A stretch of 28,085 nt of DNA, from positions 1 through 28,085 of the forward strand of contig BLSF01000148.1 in NCBI GenBank assembly GCA_012862575.1, given 5' to 3'. Below the pieces are notes generated by a model. That model made no database searches and was not told the DNA's origin. It worked only from the letters and a program-made list of their open reading frames with translations. The position numbers and the translations under genes were made by a program. The number at the start of each line of letters is the position of its first letter. Within the stretch, counting starts at the first letter, position 1. Below are positions 8,909-18,000 of the stretch, piece after piece. Origin of the DNA: Parietichytrium sp. I65-24A. Its lineage: Eukaryota; Sar; Bigyra; Thraustochytrida; Thraustochytriidae.

Positions 8909-10686
8909 CCGAACGACGCCACTTACATCAGGCTCCAGCACAGAGACACGGAGAACGGCAAACCAGGTATCAGATGGGGACATGTCGTACAATGACGAGT
9001 CCTCCTTGAGAACTTGAAACGAAAGCCTCGATACCTTGTTTTTAGTTTGCGAAAACACATGTTTGCTCGGGAAGCTATTGTTGGTGAGATCAAATGTCCG
9101 CGCACAGTCGCCTGCATTATTGGGAAGGATGAAAACACCGAACTTGTCGCCAAGGTCACTACCTCGATTCCAGCCTCTTGTCCTGATTTGCGCGGAATCT
9201 GACCCGTTGAACTCTTTGATGTCCAAAAAGATACCCTTTGGGCTTCGGAGATTTGCCGGCACGCAGCCGAAGAGGCTGTTACTATTCTCCAGTCTGATCT
9301 CGGACGCGGCCTTGAACGGTTCTTGAACAAGATAGCGCATTGATAATGCGGAGACGCAAAGCGTGTGTTCATTTGACACCCTCAGAACATCTCTCACAGC
9401 GTTATCCCTGTTGAGAACTTGAACTATGGTGCCAAGCCCAAACCCGAGTCGATTCGTAAAGTGCATTGCAGCATCCAAGCTTTCCGACTCAAGAAGTACG
9501 ATTTTGTCACCGGCTTCATGGAGTCTCACAATCTCGTCGACACGCGACGCTGAGACGAACGGAAAGTGAATCGTGACATCAAATGCAGAGCTTTCGTCGC
9601 CACCGCCAGAAATTCCGAAGCGACCCCATGCAGCAAAAAAGGTCACGGTACAGTCCCCCAGAGGTTCACCGCTACCCCTTATGCAACGCTGCAAAGTACT
9701 TCCTAGCTCCTCACCAGTGTACATGCCCGGCGGAACAGTCACTTGTCGCACGCTCGACTCGGGTGAAGCTGAAATGTGAAGAGTCGACCGCGCCGTGTCT
9801 GAAGAGACGTTTCCCTCGGACAGATTGAAGCACGCCTGGACAACCTCCGCGCTCTTGACATTGTTGATCTCTACCTGAAGATAAAGAACGAATTTGTTCG
9901 GGTCCGGGTAAATGGACACGTCCCGCTGTGAAGAATTTATGTAAAGGTACTTTTCCACGAGCTCCATGTCATGATTTTTTACTTCGACAACATTCGGCGC
10001 AGCTGATGCGCTGAGCGCCATGGGATTTGACCCCTGAGAGCGCTGCGCGGGCAATGAGATTTCTCGGCTGATGACGGGGTCCGGCACAGGTGCCTTTGGC
10101 GCGCAGGTATCGCCCTTGGTAGCTCCGTCTCCGTCACGACACGTAGCTGCTGGTGGATGGAAAGCTGGCATGACCCCGCACAAGCATTGGTTATCATCGT
10201 TGACGGCGTTGCCTCCCGAACGCTGATGGTTATGGACTACCAACGGCTTCTTTAGAAAACGCTCTGCCTTTTTAATGTAGTGCGCGCCAATGCGGTCAGC
10301 ACCTGTCATCTTAGAGAACAGGTATGGGCCTAGATCGCATCGCCAAGAAATACACAAACTTTACACATTAGAATTTAGGCGCTCCCTTCTCGGTTCTCGC
10401 TTCAACAAAACTTACCAACGAGCTTTTCGGATCGTTCAGCATTTTCGTGATGATTGAGCCTTTGTTGCTCGGAAGATAAGCTCATGATCGTTGCCTCTCG
10501 CCGGTGCTGTTGCTGGTTTTGTTGCTGGTTTTGTTGCGGGTTCTGATGCATATTCTGATGTTGATTGTATTGTTGCTGGTGCTGTTGCTGGTGCTGTTGC
10601 TGGTGCTGTTGCTGTTGCTGGTAGTGTCCAATTTGGTCACGTGCGCCAGAGTTTGCAGACACGCTTGGTCGCATGGCATGATTCAT
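8903..10686 (-). CDS. Giant-virus virion-type protein with YINSxxRD signature, two exons, poly-Gln N-terminus
   Basis: Exons are 10686-10416 and 10329-8903; the 86-nt intron runs GTAAGT to GATCTAG with phase 1 at both sides, and the joined frame is 565 codons. Exon 1 carries a Gln/His/Asn-rich stretch (about residues 20-62). Residues ~110-200 are Pro/Ala-rich and likely disordered. From about residue 218 comes YLYINSSQRDVSIYPDPNKF, followed by VEINNVKSAEVVQACFNL. This arrangement (short beta strand, S.RD, YP.P..F, then NV.S.E) is a recurrent signature of structural proteins of large DNA viruses. The remaining ~320 residues look beta-rich, consistent with a jelly-roll or minor-capsid fold, but that is inference. 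Non-spliced alternative: a start inside exon 2, for instance the ATG of SKMTGADRIG. Confidence 0.75.
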
Positions 10687-10762
10687 CTTCTTGGTGAAAT
10701 TTTTTATCAACTCCCTACTTTTTAGATTTTCGCAACAGGAAAAAATAACGAGAAGGTTGAGA
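10687..10762. promoter_or_regulatory. Short divergent intergenic region
   Basis: Only 76 bp separate the start codons at 10686 (minus) and 10763 (plus). The stretch is AT-rich, with TTTTTTATCAA and GGAAAAAATAACG. Such a gap must hold the 5' signals of both genes; no specific promoter motif can be named. Confidence 0.45.
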
Positions 10763-11104
10763 ATGGGTTCCTACTCGAAGCCAGTTGAGAACCCAGCGTT
10801 TCGATACATCACGAGGGACTGGTGTATTGCGTGTCTCGTCTCTCTGTCACTGGCGATCGCTTCTTCCGTTCTATCACATCGCAATGAGGACTTCTTCCCT
10901 ATCATAACAATTTTTCTCCTCGGAATTATTTGCTGCCTCCTAATTGTTCCTTTCGTAAAATTGATACGAATCAAAGAGCGTGTAAAAAGACGTATTCGTG
11001 CACGGGGAAGTCCGAAGATTGGTTCTAAAACACGGCATGGACGACGTCCAGCAATTGAGGATGTGCAAGAAGACCAGTTTAAAGCTTCGATTGGCATCTC
11101 TTAA
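10763..11104 (+). CDS. Small membrane protein, two predicted helices
   Basis: The frame from ATG 10763 encodes 113 residues. Two hydrophobic stretches are evident: CIACLVSLSLAIASSVLS (about 25-42) and FFPIITIFLLGIICCLLIVPFV (about 49-70), separated by a short polar loop with HRNED. The C-terminal ~40 residues are strongly basic (KERVKRRIRARGSPKIGSK) and would face the cytosol or virion interior. It is divergent from the virion-type gene at 10686, with only 76 bp between starts, so the two probably share a promoter region. No family is recognised; small two-helix proteins are common in giant-virus inner membranes. Confidence 0.75.
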   Translation: MGSYSKPVENPAFRYITRDWCIACLVSLSLAIASSVLSHRNEDFFPIITIFLLGIICCLLIVPFVKLIRIKERVKRRIRARGSPKIGSKTRHGRRPAIEDVQEDQFKASIGIS

Positions 11105-12143
11105 GTCAGGCAAATAATACGATGGTTTTTAAAAGTTAAAAATGCTTTTTTTGCCCTTTAAAAATTAGAGAATCTATAATATTCTTACCAGTTTCCTTCC
11201 TTTCCCGGCACGTGCACGTGGCTTATCATACTTGCAAAGCAGTACTACTTTAGTCTTTGTTATTACGATGACTATGGCCATGATTTCACGTAGTCTTATT
11301 TAACCATTGCAGTATCCGTGATTTGCTGTCCAAACGCTAATCTATGTATATGCTGTGGAAGTAATATTGTGAATCTCGTTTTATTACGTTTTTTGTCTAT
11401 CTACGAGAAGGGACTCTTAGCCAANTCCCTCCCTCCCACCCCCAACCCCAAACCCCTGTTACCGTTAATTGGTAAACGTTCATGCTACATAACAAGTCTA
11501 GTATTCTTCACATTGCAGGGGTCAATGAACAAGGAATCGTTCTCGAATGGCTCGTTGTTCAGGATTGTGTTCTGAAAGCTTTTAGATCCCGTAGGTATTT
11601 ATAATATACTTACCAGCTTCCTTCCTTTCCCGGTACGTGTACGTGGCCTATTATGCATATGTATTTCCTATGAAGCATAAGCTATTATAATCTGTATCTG
11701 AAAATGTGAAATGACTAAGAACATAATTTCACGTAGTATTATCTATCCAGTACACTATCCGTGATTTGCTGTCCAAACGCTAATCTATGTATAGACTGTG
11801 GGGTTAATATTGTGAATCTCATTTTATTACATTTTTTGTCTATCTACGAGAAGGGACTCTTAGCCAAAATTGCAGGTTGCGAAATTGCATCAGACAATGT
11901 AAAAAGAATAAACCCCTTCCCTCCCTTCCCCCATTCCCTCCCCTCCCTACCCCCAACCCCAAACCCCTGTTACCGTTAATTGGTAAACGTTTATGGTACA
12001 TAACTAGTCTAGTATTCTTCACATTGCAGGGGTCAATGAACAAGGAATCGTTCTCGAACGGCTCGTTCGTTCAGGATCAATCATGTTCAACAGAATAAAT
12101 TAAAAAAAGAAGAAAACTTCGAAATTTTGACTGAAATCTTTTG
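11105..12143. other. Repeat-dominated intergenic region
   Basis: About 1 kb without a convincing gene. It consists almost entirely of the two copies of the 430-bp direct repeat described separately. The final ~75 nt (12069-12143) are AT-rich, follow the second copy and lie next to the stop codon of the HNH gene. Confidence 0.6.
11174..12051. repeat. Direct tandem duplication, ~395 and ~450 bp copies
   Basis: Copy 1 is about 11174-11569, copy 2 about 11600-12051. Long stretches are nearly identical, for example CCGTGATTTGCTGTCCAAAC, CTATCTACGAGAAGGGACTC, AACCCCTGTTACCGTTAATT and CATTGCAGGGGTCAATGAAC. Copy 1 lacks ~65 nt of copy 2 at exactly the ambiguous base N at 11425. Both copies carry a CTGGTAAG donor-like site on the minus strand (near 11190 and 11612) and a CACATTGCAG acceptor-like site on the plus strand. 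Copy 1 also contains CACGTGCACGTG. Confidence 0.92.
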
Positions 12144-12689
12144 TTAATTTTGCTTTCTCCGCTTGTGATTGGGCAGCTCGATTTCTCCATCCTCTTCTCC
12201 CTCTTCTTCTTCTCTACGGACACATCCTCTTGCGGCAGTATGTTGCCGAGATATGGCATCGCAGATCCTTACAAATTCAGACTGATCGAGGTCCATCTTC
12301 ATCAGGTTGACCCTTGCCAACGTGAGCTGGGTGTTTGCAATTGTATAACCTTCCGCTGGGTTGATCCTATCCAAGCTTGGCATGTCGTTGCGGAGGCGGA
12401 ACCCACCGTGGTTGAGTTGCGCAAGCTTGGGGTCAGGCACCATGCGAAGCCCGCTAAGGGCGCATCTTCCCGACTGTGCTTCGTACATAGTCGCCAAGTG
12501 GGCTAGCGTGAGCTCGAATGCCAATCCTTTTTCCCTTGCGCGTCTCTTCGTGTTCACGAGCAGTGTCGACAAAGTTCTATTTCGGATCTTGTCCTCTTTC
12601 TTCTTCAAGTAGGCGTTAACCACCGTGATCGTGTCGACATTGTCTCGGATACGCCTCATGAGCCTGTGAACGGACGGGTGTGAATCCAT
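12144..12689 (-). CDS. HNH endonuclease-like protein
   Basis: A 181-residue protein starting at ATG 12689. Residues ~45-150 follow the pattern of small phage- and virus-type HNH nucleases: TLSTLLVNTKRRAREKGLAF, then Y-EAQSGRCALSG (about 70-80), then PSLDRINPAEGYTIANTQLT (about 104-123) and a downstream ARVNLMK. The 'SLDRI...GY...N.QL' block carries the Asp and the Asn/Lys positions expected for the beta-beta-alpha metal site, but I cannot verify every catalytic residue. The C-terminus is a Glu-rich run then basic (NHKRRKQN). It stands alone, not inside an intron, and could be a free-standing homing-type or DNA-processing nuclease. It is divergent from the gene at 12850, 160 bp away. Confidence 0.8.
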   Translation of the reverse strand: MDSHPSVHRLMRRIRDNVDTITVVNAYLKKKEDKIRNRTLSTLLVNTKRRAREKGLAFELTLAHLATMYEAQSGRCALSGLRMVPDPKLAQLNHGGFRLRNDMPSLDRINPAEGYTIANTQLTLARVNLMKMDLDQSEFVRICDAISRQHTAARGCVRREEEEGEEDGEIELPNHKRRKQN

Positions 12690-12849
12690 GCGGGCATGTC
12701 GAATGTCGGCCGATGAAAAAAAAAATTAAAAGAACTTTTTTTTTCTATAGCTATGGTATTTAGAGCAAGGTTGCGATCGCGAAATAGTTCAATTAAAACA
12801 GTTTGATTGATCAATCAATTCACTCTGAGCACGTTGTGGCGCAAGCGAG
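12690..12849. promoter_or_regulatory. Divergent intergenic region with A/T runs
   Basis: The 160 bp between two opposite start codons holds an A-run and T-run (12716-12745) then TATAGCTATGG, and a TTGATTGATCAATCAA palindrome (about 12803-12818) close to the plus-strand gene. The AT-rich block and the palindrome are candidates for promoter elements of both genes. Confidence 0.4.
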
Positions 12850-13057
12850 ATGGCACCGAAGCAACGCAAACGCATTGTGTACGAAGAGGATGCTGTACCT
12901 GGGAATGGCGTCAACGTGCAGAAGCAAATTTTGGCTTTGCAGAAGCAGCTTTCGAGTATTTCAAGCAGGAGCGTTGGCGTTCCCGTTGCGACAAAGAATC
13001 TGAAGAAGAACAAGAACAAGAACCAGAAGAACCAGAAGAATACCGGAAAGATCGCCA

Positions 13058-13093
<36 letters not shown>

Positions 13094-14640
13094 TTGCCAC
13101 TGGACTCGAGTACCGCAAGAGGCTGCAGGAGCTTGAGCGACGCGAACAGCTTCTCCACTTGCAAAAGATGAAGAAGGCGAAGAAGACGAAGAAGACGAAG
13201 ATGAAAATGAAGCGAATGTCCGAACGAGCCCAGATGAGATTCGACAGTCAGAATGAATCCGAGTCTTCTGAGTCTGAGTCTGAGTCTGAGTCCGAGTCTG
13301 AGACCGAGACCGAGACCGAGGCTGAGCGGTACACGGAACCGGAAGGTGCTCGCAGAGGCAATAAAAACGGCGATGTCTACAAGAAGAAGGACAAGAAGAG
13401 GAAGAATGAGAAGAAGAAGCCTCGTAGCAGTAAATTAGTGAGGAGAGCTGCCGCGCTGAAGAAACTTCTGGACGGAGTGGATTCTGATGACAGTGATGCC
13501 GATGAGATTGAGGATGAGAATGGGATTGAGGGCCGCGAGATTGTGAAGAAGCTCTCTAAGGATCAATCCCATCAGGTCTCCACTTGGAGCTCTACTGATG
13601 CTTCTGCGACTTCCCAAGCCGATGCCGAGACGGGCGAGGCTCTCACGCTCAAGTCCAATCCTAGCAATGTGGAAGAGGACACTATCGTGAACGCAGCGCA
13701 GATCCTTCAGCAAGCGAATGTGGTCGCTGGCGCTGGTGCAAATGGCAGGTCAAACGCACGCATGGCCAACCCTGCCGCGGTCGACTTCAAGGATAGCTAT
13801 GAGGTCCTCAAGAACCAAGTATTCACTCGCGTAACTCCCGTTCTCCGCTCCTACTTTCGCGGCGTCTACGAACGCTGCGAGAAATCTGCTGCTGGAAAGA
13901 TTGGGGGTACCGAGAAACGATTTCGCCACGCGCTGATCAAGATGCAAGACTGGGACCAGAACAAGATGAAGGCCCTCTGCAAGCGGATTCTCAAGGAATA
14001 TCCAGACGCAGTTCGATTTTACTCGTTCCTCTACGCGTCGCACCTCGTCTGCCTTCACACATTCCTCCAGAAAACCGTGGCGGACTCAGAGACTGTCGAG
14101 ATCGAGGTTCCAAAATTCGTCGAGTTTGTTGAATCCACCTTCATCGAGAGCGCGCGGTTCTTGTACCACACTCCCGATGTGATGAGCACGCAGATGAGTC
14201 CTCTCGATCGCGCCAAGGCGGATGAGATTCTCGAGAAACAGTGCTTCGAGAAGGCGATCATGGATTCGATTGCTCAGATGGTGCCCATCGAGGCTCTCGC
14301 CGCCGAGACGGAGGACGAACGGGCGCAGAAAGACGCGATCTTAAATGCTGCCGATCTCGAAGAGGACGAGTACAACTTTGAGGACTACGAGTCATCTTCT
14401 GACGAGGGCGGTGCGCGTGAGATCGCTGAAGAAGCGGAAGAGGGTGAAAGCGACGGGGAAGTCAATGGCGAATACCAGGAAGAAGAGCACGAGTACGAAG
14501 ACGAGGAGGACGAAGACCAAGACGATGACGATGAGAACGAAGACGAAGATGATGACGAAGACGAAGATGATGACGATGATGACGATGAAGACGATGATGA
14601 CGATGATGATGAGGAGGAAAGCGAGTCTGAGCTTCATTAG
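12850..14640 (+). CDS. Large acidic protein with a giant-virus-conserved core
   Basis: 596 residues from ATG 12850. Residues ~1-300 are low-complexity: Lys/Asn, a poly-Asp run from a GAT repeat (13057-13092), Lys/Met and Ser/Glu repeats. The globular core (about 308-445) reads LKNQVFTRVTPVLRSYFRGV..., then HALIKMQDWDQNKMKAL, a segment ending in SHLVCLHTFLQK, then VPKFVEFVESTFIESARFLY and HTPDV. This spacing (FQ/KMQ..W, a mid-helix 'LLta.F..H..iL', then 'P....FIH.v....AR.lw.nP.LF') matches a protein family I recall as conserved across several giant-virus groups, with unclear function and probable virion location. The last ~110 residues are acidic, ending in a long Asp/Glu tail. The family match is from pattern memory, not a search. 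Confidence 0.72.
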
Positions 14641-14740
14641 ATCTTCACAATTCTTAAGTCTTACTTAAAAAGTAAAAAGCAAAAAGCAAAAGTAAAGAAG
14701 AATGACGGAATTCAGAATTCAGACGTTTTCGGGATACGAG

Positions 14741-15361
14741 TTAGTAAAAATTGCCCAGTTCTGGCTCGCCACGTCCATGTTGGCCTCCTCCAAATGCTTC
14801 GCTTTCAGCGGCGTCATCTATCACAATCGTCTTTTTCGGCCGACACCGACTCCCAAGTCTCAAAGATCTCAGAACAAATTCCATCTTGTCCTCACTGATG
14901 TTTGCTACTTCAAGAAGGGAGGCGAACCCGGGATCGAGATCCAGCACCTGGCCACTGCGGCTGGCTTTTTTTTCAAGAAGCTCAAGAAGTTCCGGGCGAG
15001 CACCAGAGTCATTGCCATTGCGAGTTGCTATAACCGGCTCAGACCCATGCTCGCCGTCATCCGATTCGACGTTGGTTTCGTCGTTGGCTTCGTTGTTCGG
15101 TTTCGTGCCAAACTCAAGATCAGAATCTCCCGTCGAGTTAGACTCCTCAGACTCGGCAGACTCGTCAGAATCGCTCAATTGATCGAACTCTATCATCACC
15201 TCTCTTCCCCATGGGGTCCGTGACTGGTAGAGTGTATCACTCCTTGCTTGTGGAGAACTTTTCTCATCCTGAGCGGTGTTCAATGTGTCTGCCAAGAATG
15301 CCAGCGCGAACCCGAGTCCGATTGCAGCCATGGGGATGATTTGATACATTCGTGAAGCCAT
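14741..15361 (-). CDS. Single-pass membrane protein with acidic stalk
   Basis: Start chosen at ATG 15361 (206 residues), directly before a hydrophobic stretch YQIIPMAAIGLGFALAFLA at about residues 5-24, which would be a signal anchor. A Ser/Asp/Glu-rich segment follows (about 58-100), then a short folded-looking region including ARPELLELLEKKASRSGQVL and a C-terminal Lys/Arg patch. Upstream in-frame non-ATG codons would add a Pro-rich stretch, less likely. It converges on the gene at 12850 with 100 bp between stops. No family recognised. Confidence 0.65.
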   Translation of the reverse strand: MASRMYQIIPMAAIGLGFALAFLADTLNTAQDEKSSPQARSDTLYQSRTPWGREVMIEFDQLSDSDESAESEESNSTGDSDLEFGTKPNNEANDETNVESDDGEHGSEPVIATRNGNDSGARPELLELLEKKASRSGQVLDLDPGFASLLEVANISEDKMEFVLRSLRLGSRCRPKKTIVIDDAAESEAFGGGQHGRGEPELGNFY

Positions 15362-15462
15362 GTGGGGAGGGAGATGGGAGTATGGGGGAGGAGGTAAATT
15401 CGGTTTCACACTGCGACATGTGGTGCAGAAAAAAACTCATCCTCATGTGGGGGCCCAGTATC

Positions 15463-15540
15463 TCACTTCAAATAGTCATATTCTCCACCATCTGGATACA
15501 CATCGCCGTATATTCCATCATGCTCTACATAAGGATTTAC
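15463..15540 (-). other. Candidate terminal exon of an unresolved spliced gene
   Basis: Read on the minus strand after an acceptor-like ATATTCCAG, 25 codons of well-balanced sequence (starting VNPYVEHDGIYGDVYPDGGE) end in TGA at 15463. An upstream donor-like GTAAGT starts at about 15698 and is preceded by a short segment and a polypyrimidine-rich tract with an ATTAAC branch-like site. I could not find a set of junctions with matching phases that joins these to a start codon, so this remains a candidate. Confidence 0.3.
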
Positions 15541-15643
15541 CTGGAATATATTAAATACACTAAGACATGGGTACCAGCAATAAATCTCAATGCATCAGTC
15601 CTTTCATCACCTGTGAAACGAACGAATCAAATCAAGCCTAGAA

Positions 15644-15677
15644 ACATTGATTCATTGATTCATTGATTCATTGATTG
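15644..15677. repeat. ATTGATTC octamer repeat
   Basis: Four tandem ATTGATTC-type units. They lie between the candidate exon and the upstream donor-like site, on what would be the intron of the unresolved gene. Confidence 0.85.
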
Positions 15678-15844
15678 TGAAGGGCAAAGTGCGTGCAACT
15701 TACTTGATGTTCACAGCAGGACTGGCGCAGTTAATTTGGTAAGTAAAAAGAAAAAAAAAAGCGTGCGCAACGAATATCATTGGGTCAGTACTTTCACATG
15801 AACATGGCAGAAAAGGAATCAAATTCATTCTCAAGAACAGAATC

Positions 15845-17856
15845 TTACTCTGGATTGCCACCGTACCTATTCCCCAAGTACGCTAGTGCTCCTTGGACAG
15901 CAAGCTTGACTTTACCCATCGCAGCTCCGCTAGCACCTCGAGCATATGAAAAGAATCCTCCACTAGCACCGCTCATGAGGTTGTGAACACCGACCATGAG
16001 GCTATGAACACCGGCCCCGAAACGACGAGCACCTGGATCATTGATCACTAAAATGGTAAACATCGAGTGTCAACACGCACGAGATGGACAAAACAAACCC
16101 TCGACTTGCAGAAGACACGAGACTAGAAACATAGGTATGCAACTTACGTAAAATGGAACCGGCGGACGCAATGACTGGCGTAAATCGAACAGTGTTATCA
16201 GTCGTTTGGTGACACAAACATGAGCAAACCCGCACTTTAACGTACTGAATGTAGTAACTTGAGCGGCTTCAGCAAGAGCTTCCCTGTGTGCCTGGTCCAA
16301 TTCATTGTGATTCTGAGGATCAGAATTTTCGAGCATGGACTCTGAGTGGCTAGGATCGTTCTCCACCATGACCACTGGGTTTCGTTGACTGACTTGGTAT
16401 GCTTTGGTTGCCTTTACGTGGATGCTTTCCATCATCTGGCGAAAGAAATCGGGAGGAACTGGAGCTAGGAACAAAAAATTATGAGAAAGATGAGAGACGG
16501 TCAGCGAGCCAGAACGCTGATTTCTTGGTGGAACGCGTACACGTATGTCTCTTCGGCCATGGCACTTACAAGTTTCATGGACGAATTGCGGTCTACGTTT
16601 CCGTTGTCCCGTATTTCTCAATACATCACCTAGGAGTTTTTTCAATCCCTCTGGCGTGGGAGACTTTTCAACTCTATGTTTTTCGGCTTGCTTGAGGATT
16701 CGATTTGTGACGCTGTAGATTTGGTGAGGACCAAAATTTTCTCCTTCCGTGCCACTCGCTAACGATTGAATTGTTTCCTTGTGTGCGCATTCGCGGTTAC
16801 AAAATTACTATCTCACAAAATCAGTCCGGCATGGCTACATGTGAACTTACTCTTTGCCATTCCTCCCTACAAATCGTGGAATGGGCCAAATGGGTCAATT
16901 AGGTCAATTGGGTCAATTGGGTCAAAAACCATAGACACAGGTCAGCGACACATGTTAGTCACCGGGAACCGGCGCTCCAACTTCAACCAAAGTGATGCAA
17001 TGTGTACTTACGCTCCCTGAAGTTCTGCGAAACACGACTCATCACTAAATGTACCGTTGGGGTTTGAACACATGCCGACGGTGGTGTGAAATGTACTCAA
17101 ATTGTACAAATACGAAACACAGTTCAGAGCTACGATGATATACAACATCCGCGTGAAGTTGCTTCGAGACAAAGCGGTGTATACAACCCTTCCGGGCATA
17201 TCACCGTCCCTGATCTCGATGTCATGATCCGGAACTTGTACCACTATATCGCCTTCTTCTCTTTTGACAGCCTTCTTTCCTCTGCCAATTTTCGAAACTT
17301 TGCTGGTCGCTTTTTTAAGTTCTTCCATGACTTTAGTGAAAACTGTGAATATTTTTGTCCCTGGCCTCTCTACACTCGACGCTTTGTCATCTTTTGAAAG
17401 TTCCTTATTCGCTTGAACAATTTCACGTTTGAAATTTTGAGCGAAACCTAACCGCGCTCTTTGCCTGTTCTTCGTCTTACGCAAACCGTCGCCCCATCCT
17501 TTGTACCACCATCTCCCAAGAAAGAATAAAGCGATCAGCGCAATGAAACCGCCTATAGCTGCCAAAATAATTGTAAGCATCGTCCAATCGTCACCACCAT
17601 CGTCACCGCCATCGTCACCGCCATCGTCACCGCCGCCACCACCGCCGTCATCACCGCCGCCATTCGATGAATTTCTTTTCAACAACTCGGCAATGGAGTT
17701 GAACACATCTTCCCATGCACTTGCCACCGCTTCTCTCAGCTTGCTGGAAAACGAAACGATCGCTACAGTCAGAAGAATGAAAAGGATCAAAAGCAAGTCT
17801 CCCTTGTCTTCCGAATCGATCAGTTCTTTGGTCGTCTCAACAAGTTGATGGAACAT
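15845..17856 (-). CDS. Multi-helix membrane protein, six exons including a 16-nt microexon
   Basis: Exons: 17856-17012, 16866-16851, 16777-16570, 16464-16246, 16174-16148, 16047-15845. Junction phases agree throughout and the sum is 1518 nt (505 codons plus stop). Introns are 145, 73, 105, 71 and 100 nt, all GT...AG, four with GTAAGT and one with GTACGT. The start is the first ATG of the frame, before MFHQLVETTKELIDSEDKGD. Hydrophobic helices lie at about residues 21-36 (LLLILFILLTVAIVSF), 90-116 (MLTIILAAIGGFIALIALFF) and 236-255 (MLYIIVALNCVSYLY). A (Gly-Gly-Asp-Asp) repeat separates the first two, and a Lys-rich region lies between the second and third. After the third helix come three Cys residues, then a long soluble part. 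The C-terminal ~60 residues are Gly/Ala-rich and hydrophobic. No family is recognised; a virion membrane protein is plausible. The stop TAA overlaps a donor-like GAGTAAGA, so another 3' exon cannot be excluded. Confidence 0.75.
16884..16925. repeat. GGGTCAATTG decamer repeat inside intron 1
   Basis: Four to five units of GGGTCAATTG lie within the 145-nt first intron of the six-exon gene. On the transcript strand each unit gives an AATTGAC motif, close to a branch-site consensus, so the intron may hold several equivalent branch points 25-60 nt before its acceptor. Confidence 0.8.
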
Positions 17857-17910
17857 CCTCCCGCTTAGCTTAGCCAAGACGCAAAGCGAAGCAATTTTTC
17901 ATGAACGAAG

Positions 17911-17942
17911 AAGACCAGCGCAGACCAGCGCAGACCAGCGCA
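17911..17942. repeat. CAGACCAGCG decamer repeat
   Basis: Three tandem units just upstream of the six-exon gene (its start is at 17856 on the minus strand) and beyond the stop of the VLTF2-like gene at 18001. Both genes run in the same direction, so the repeat lies in their 145-bp spacer. Confidence 0.85.
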
Positions 17943-18000
17943 CCTTAGCATGTCGAAGAGGAAAAAAAGGAAGAAGAAATGATCGGAATTAATTTGGGTT

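Noticed and set aside
11404-12050. The tandem duplication as long terminal repeats of a retroelement
   Set aside because: The copies are adjacent with only ~30 bp between them, without TG...CA ends, primer-binding site or reverse transcriptase.
12850-14640. Long minus-strand frames of Ile/Val or Ser opposite the acidic gene
   Set aside because: They are the reverse reading of GAT/GAA/TCT simple repeats in a well-supported plus-strand gene.
16867-17011. Introner-like relatedness among all introns in the window
   Set aside because: Apart from the 2713-2221 intron and its partial copy, the introns show no similarity to one another beyond splice signals.
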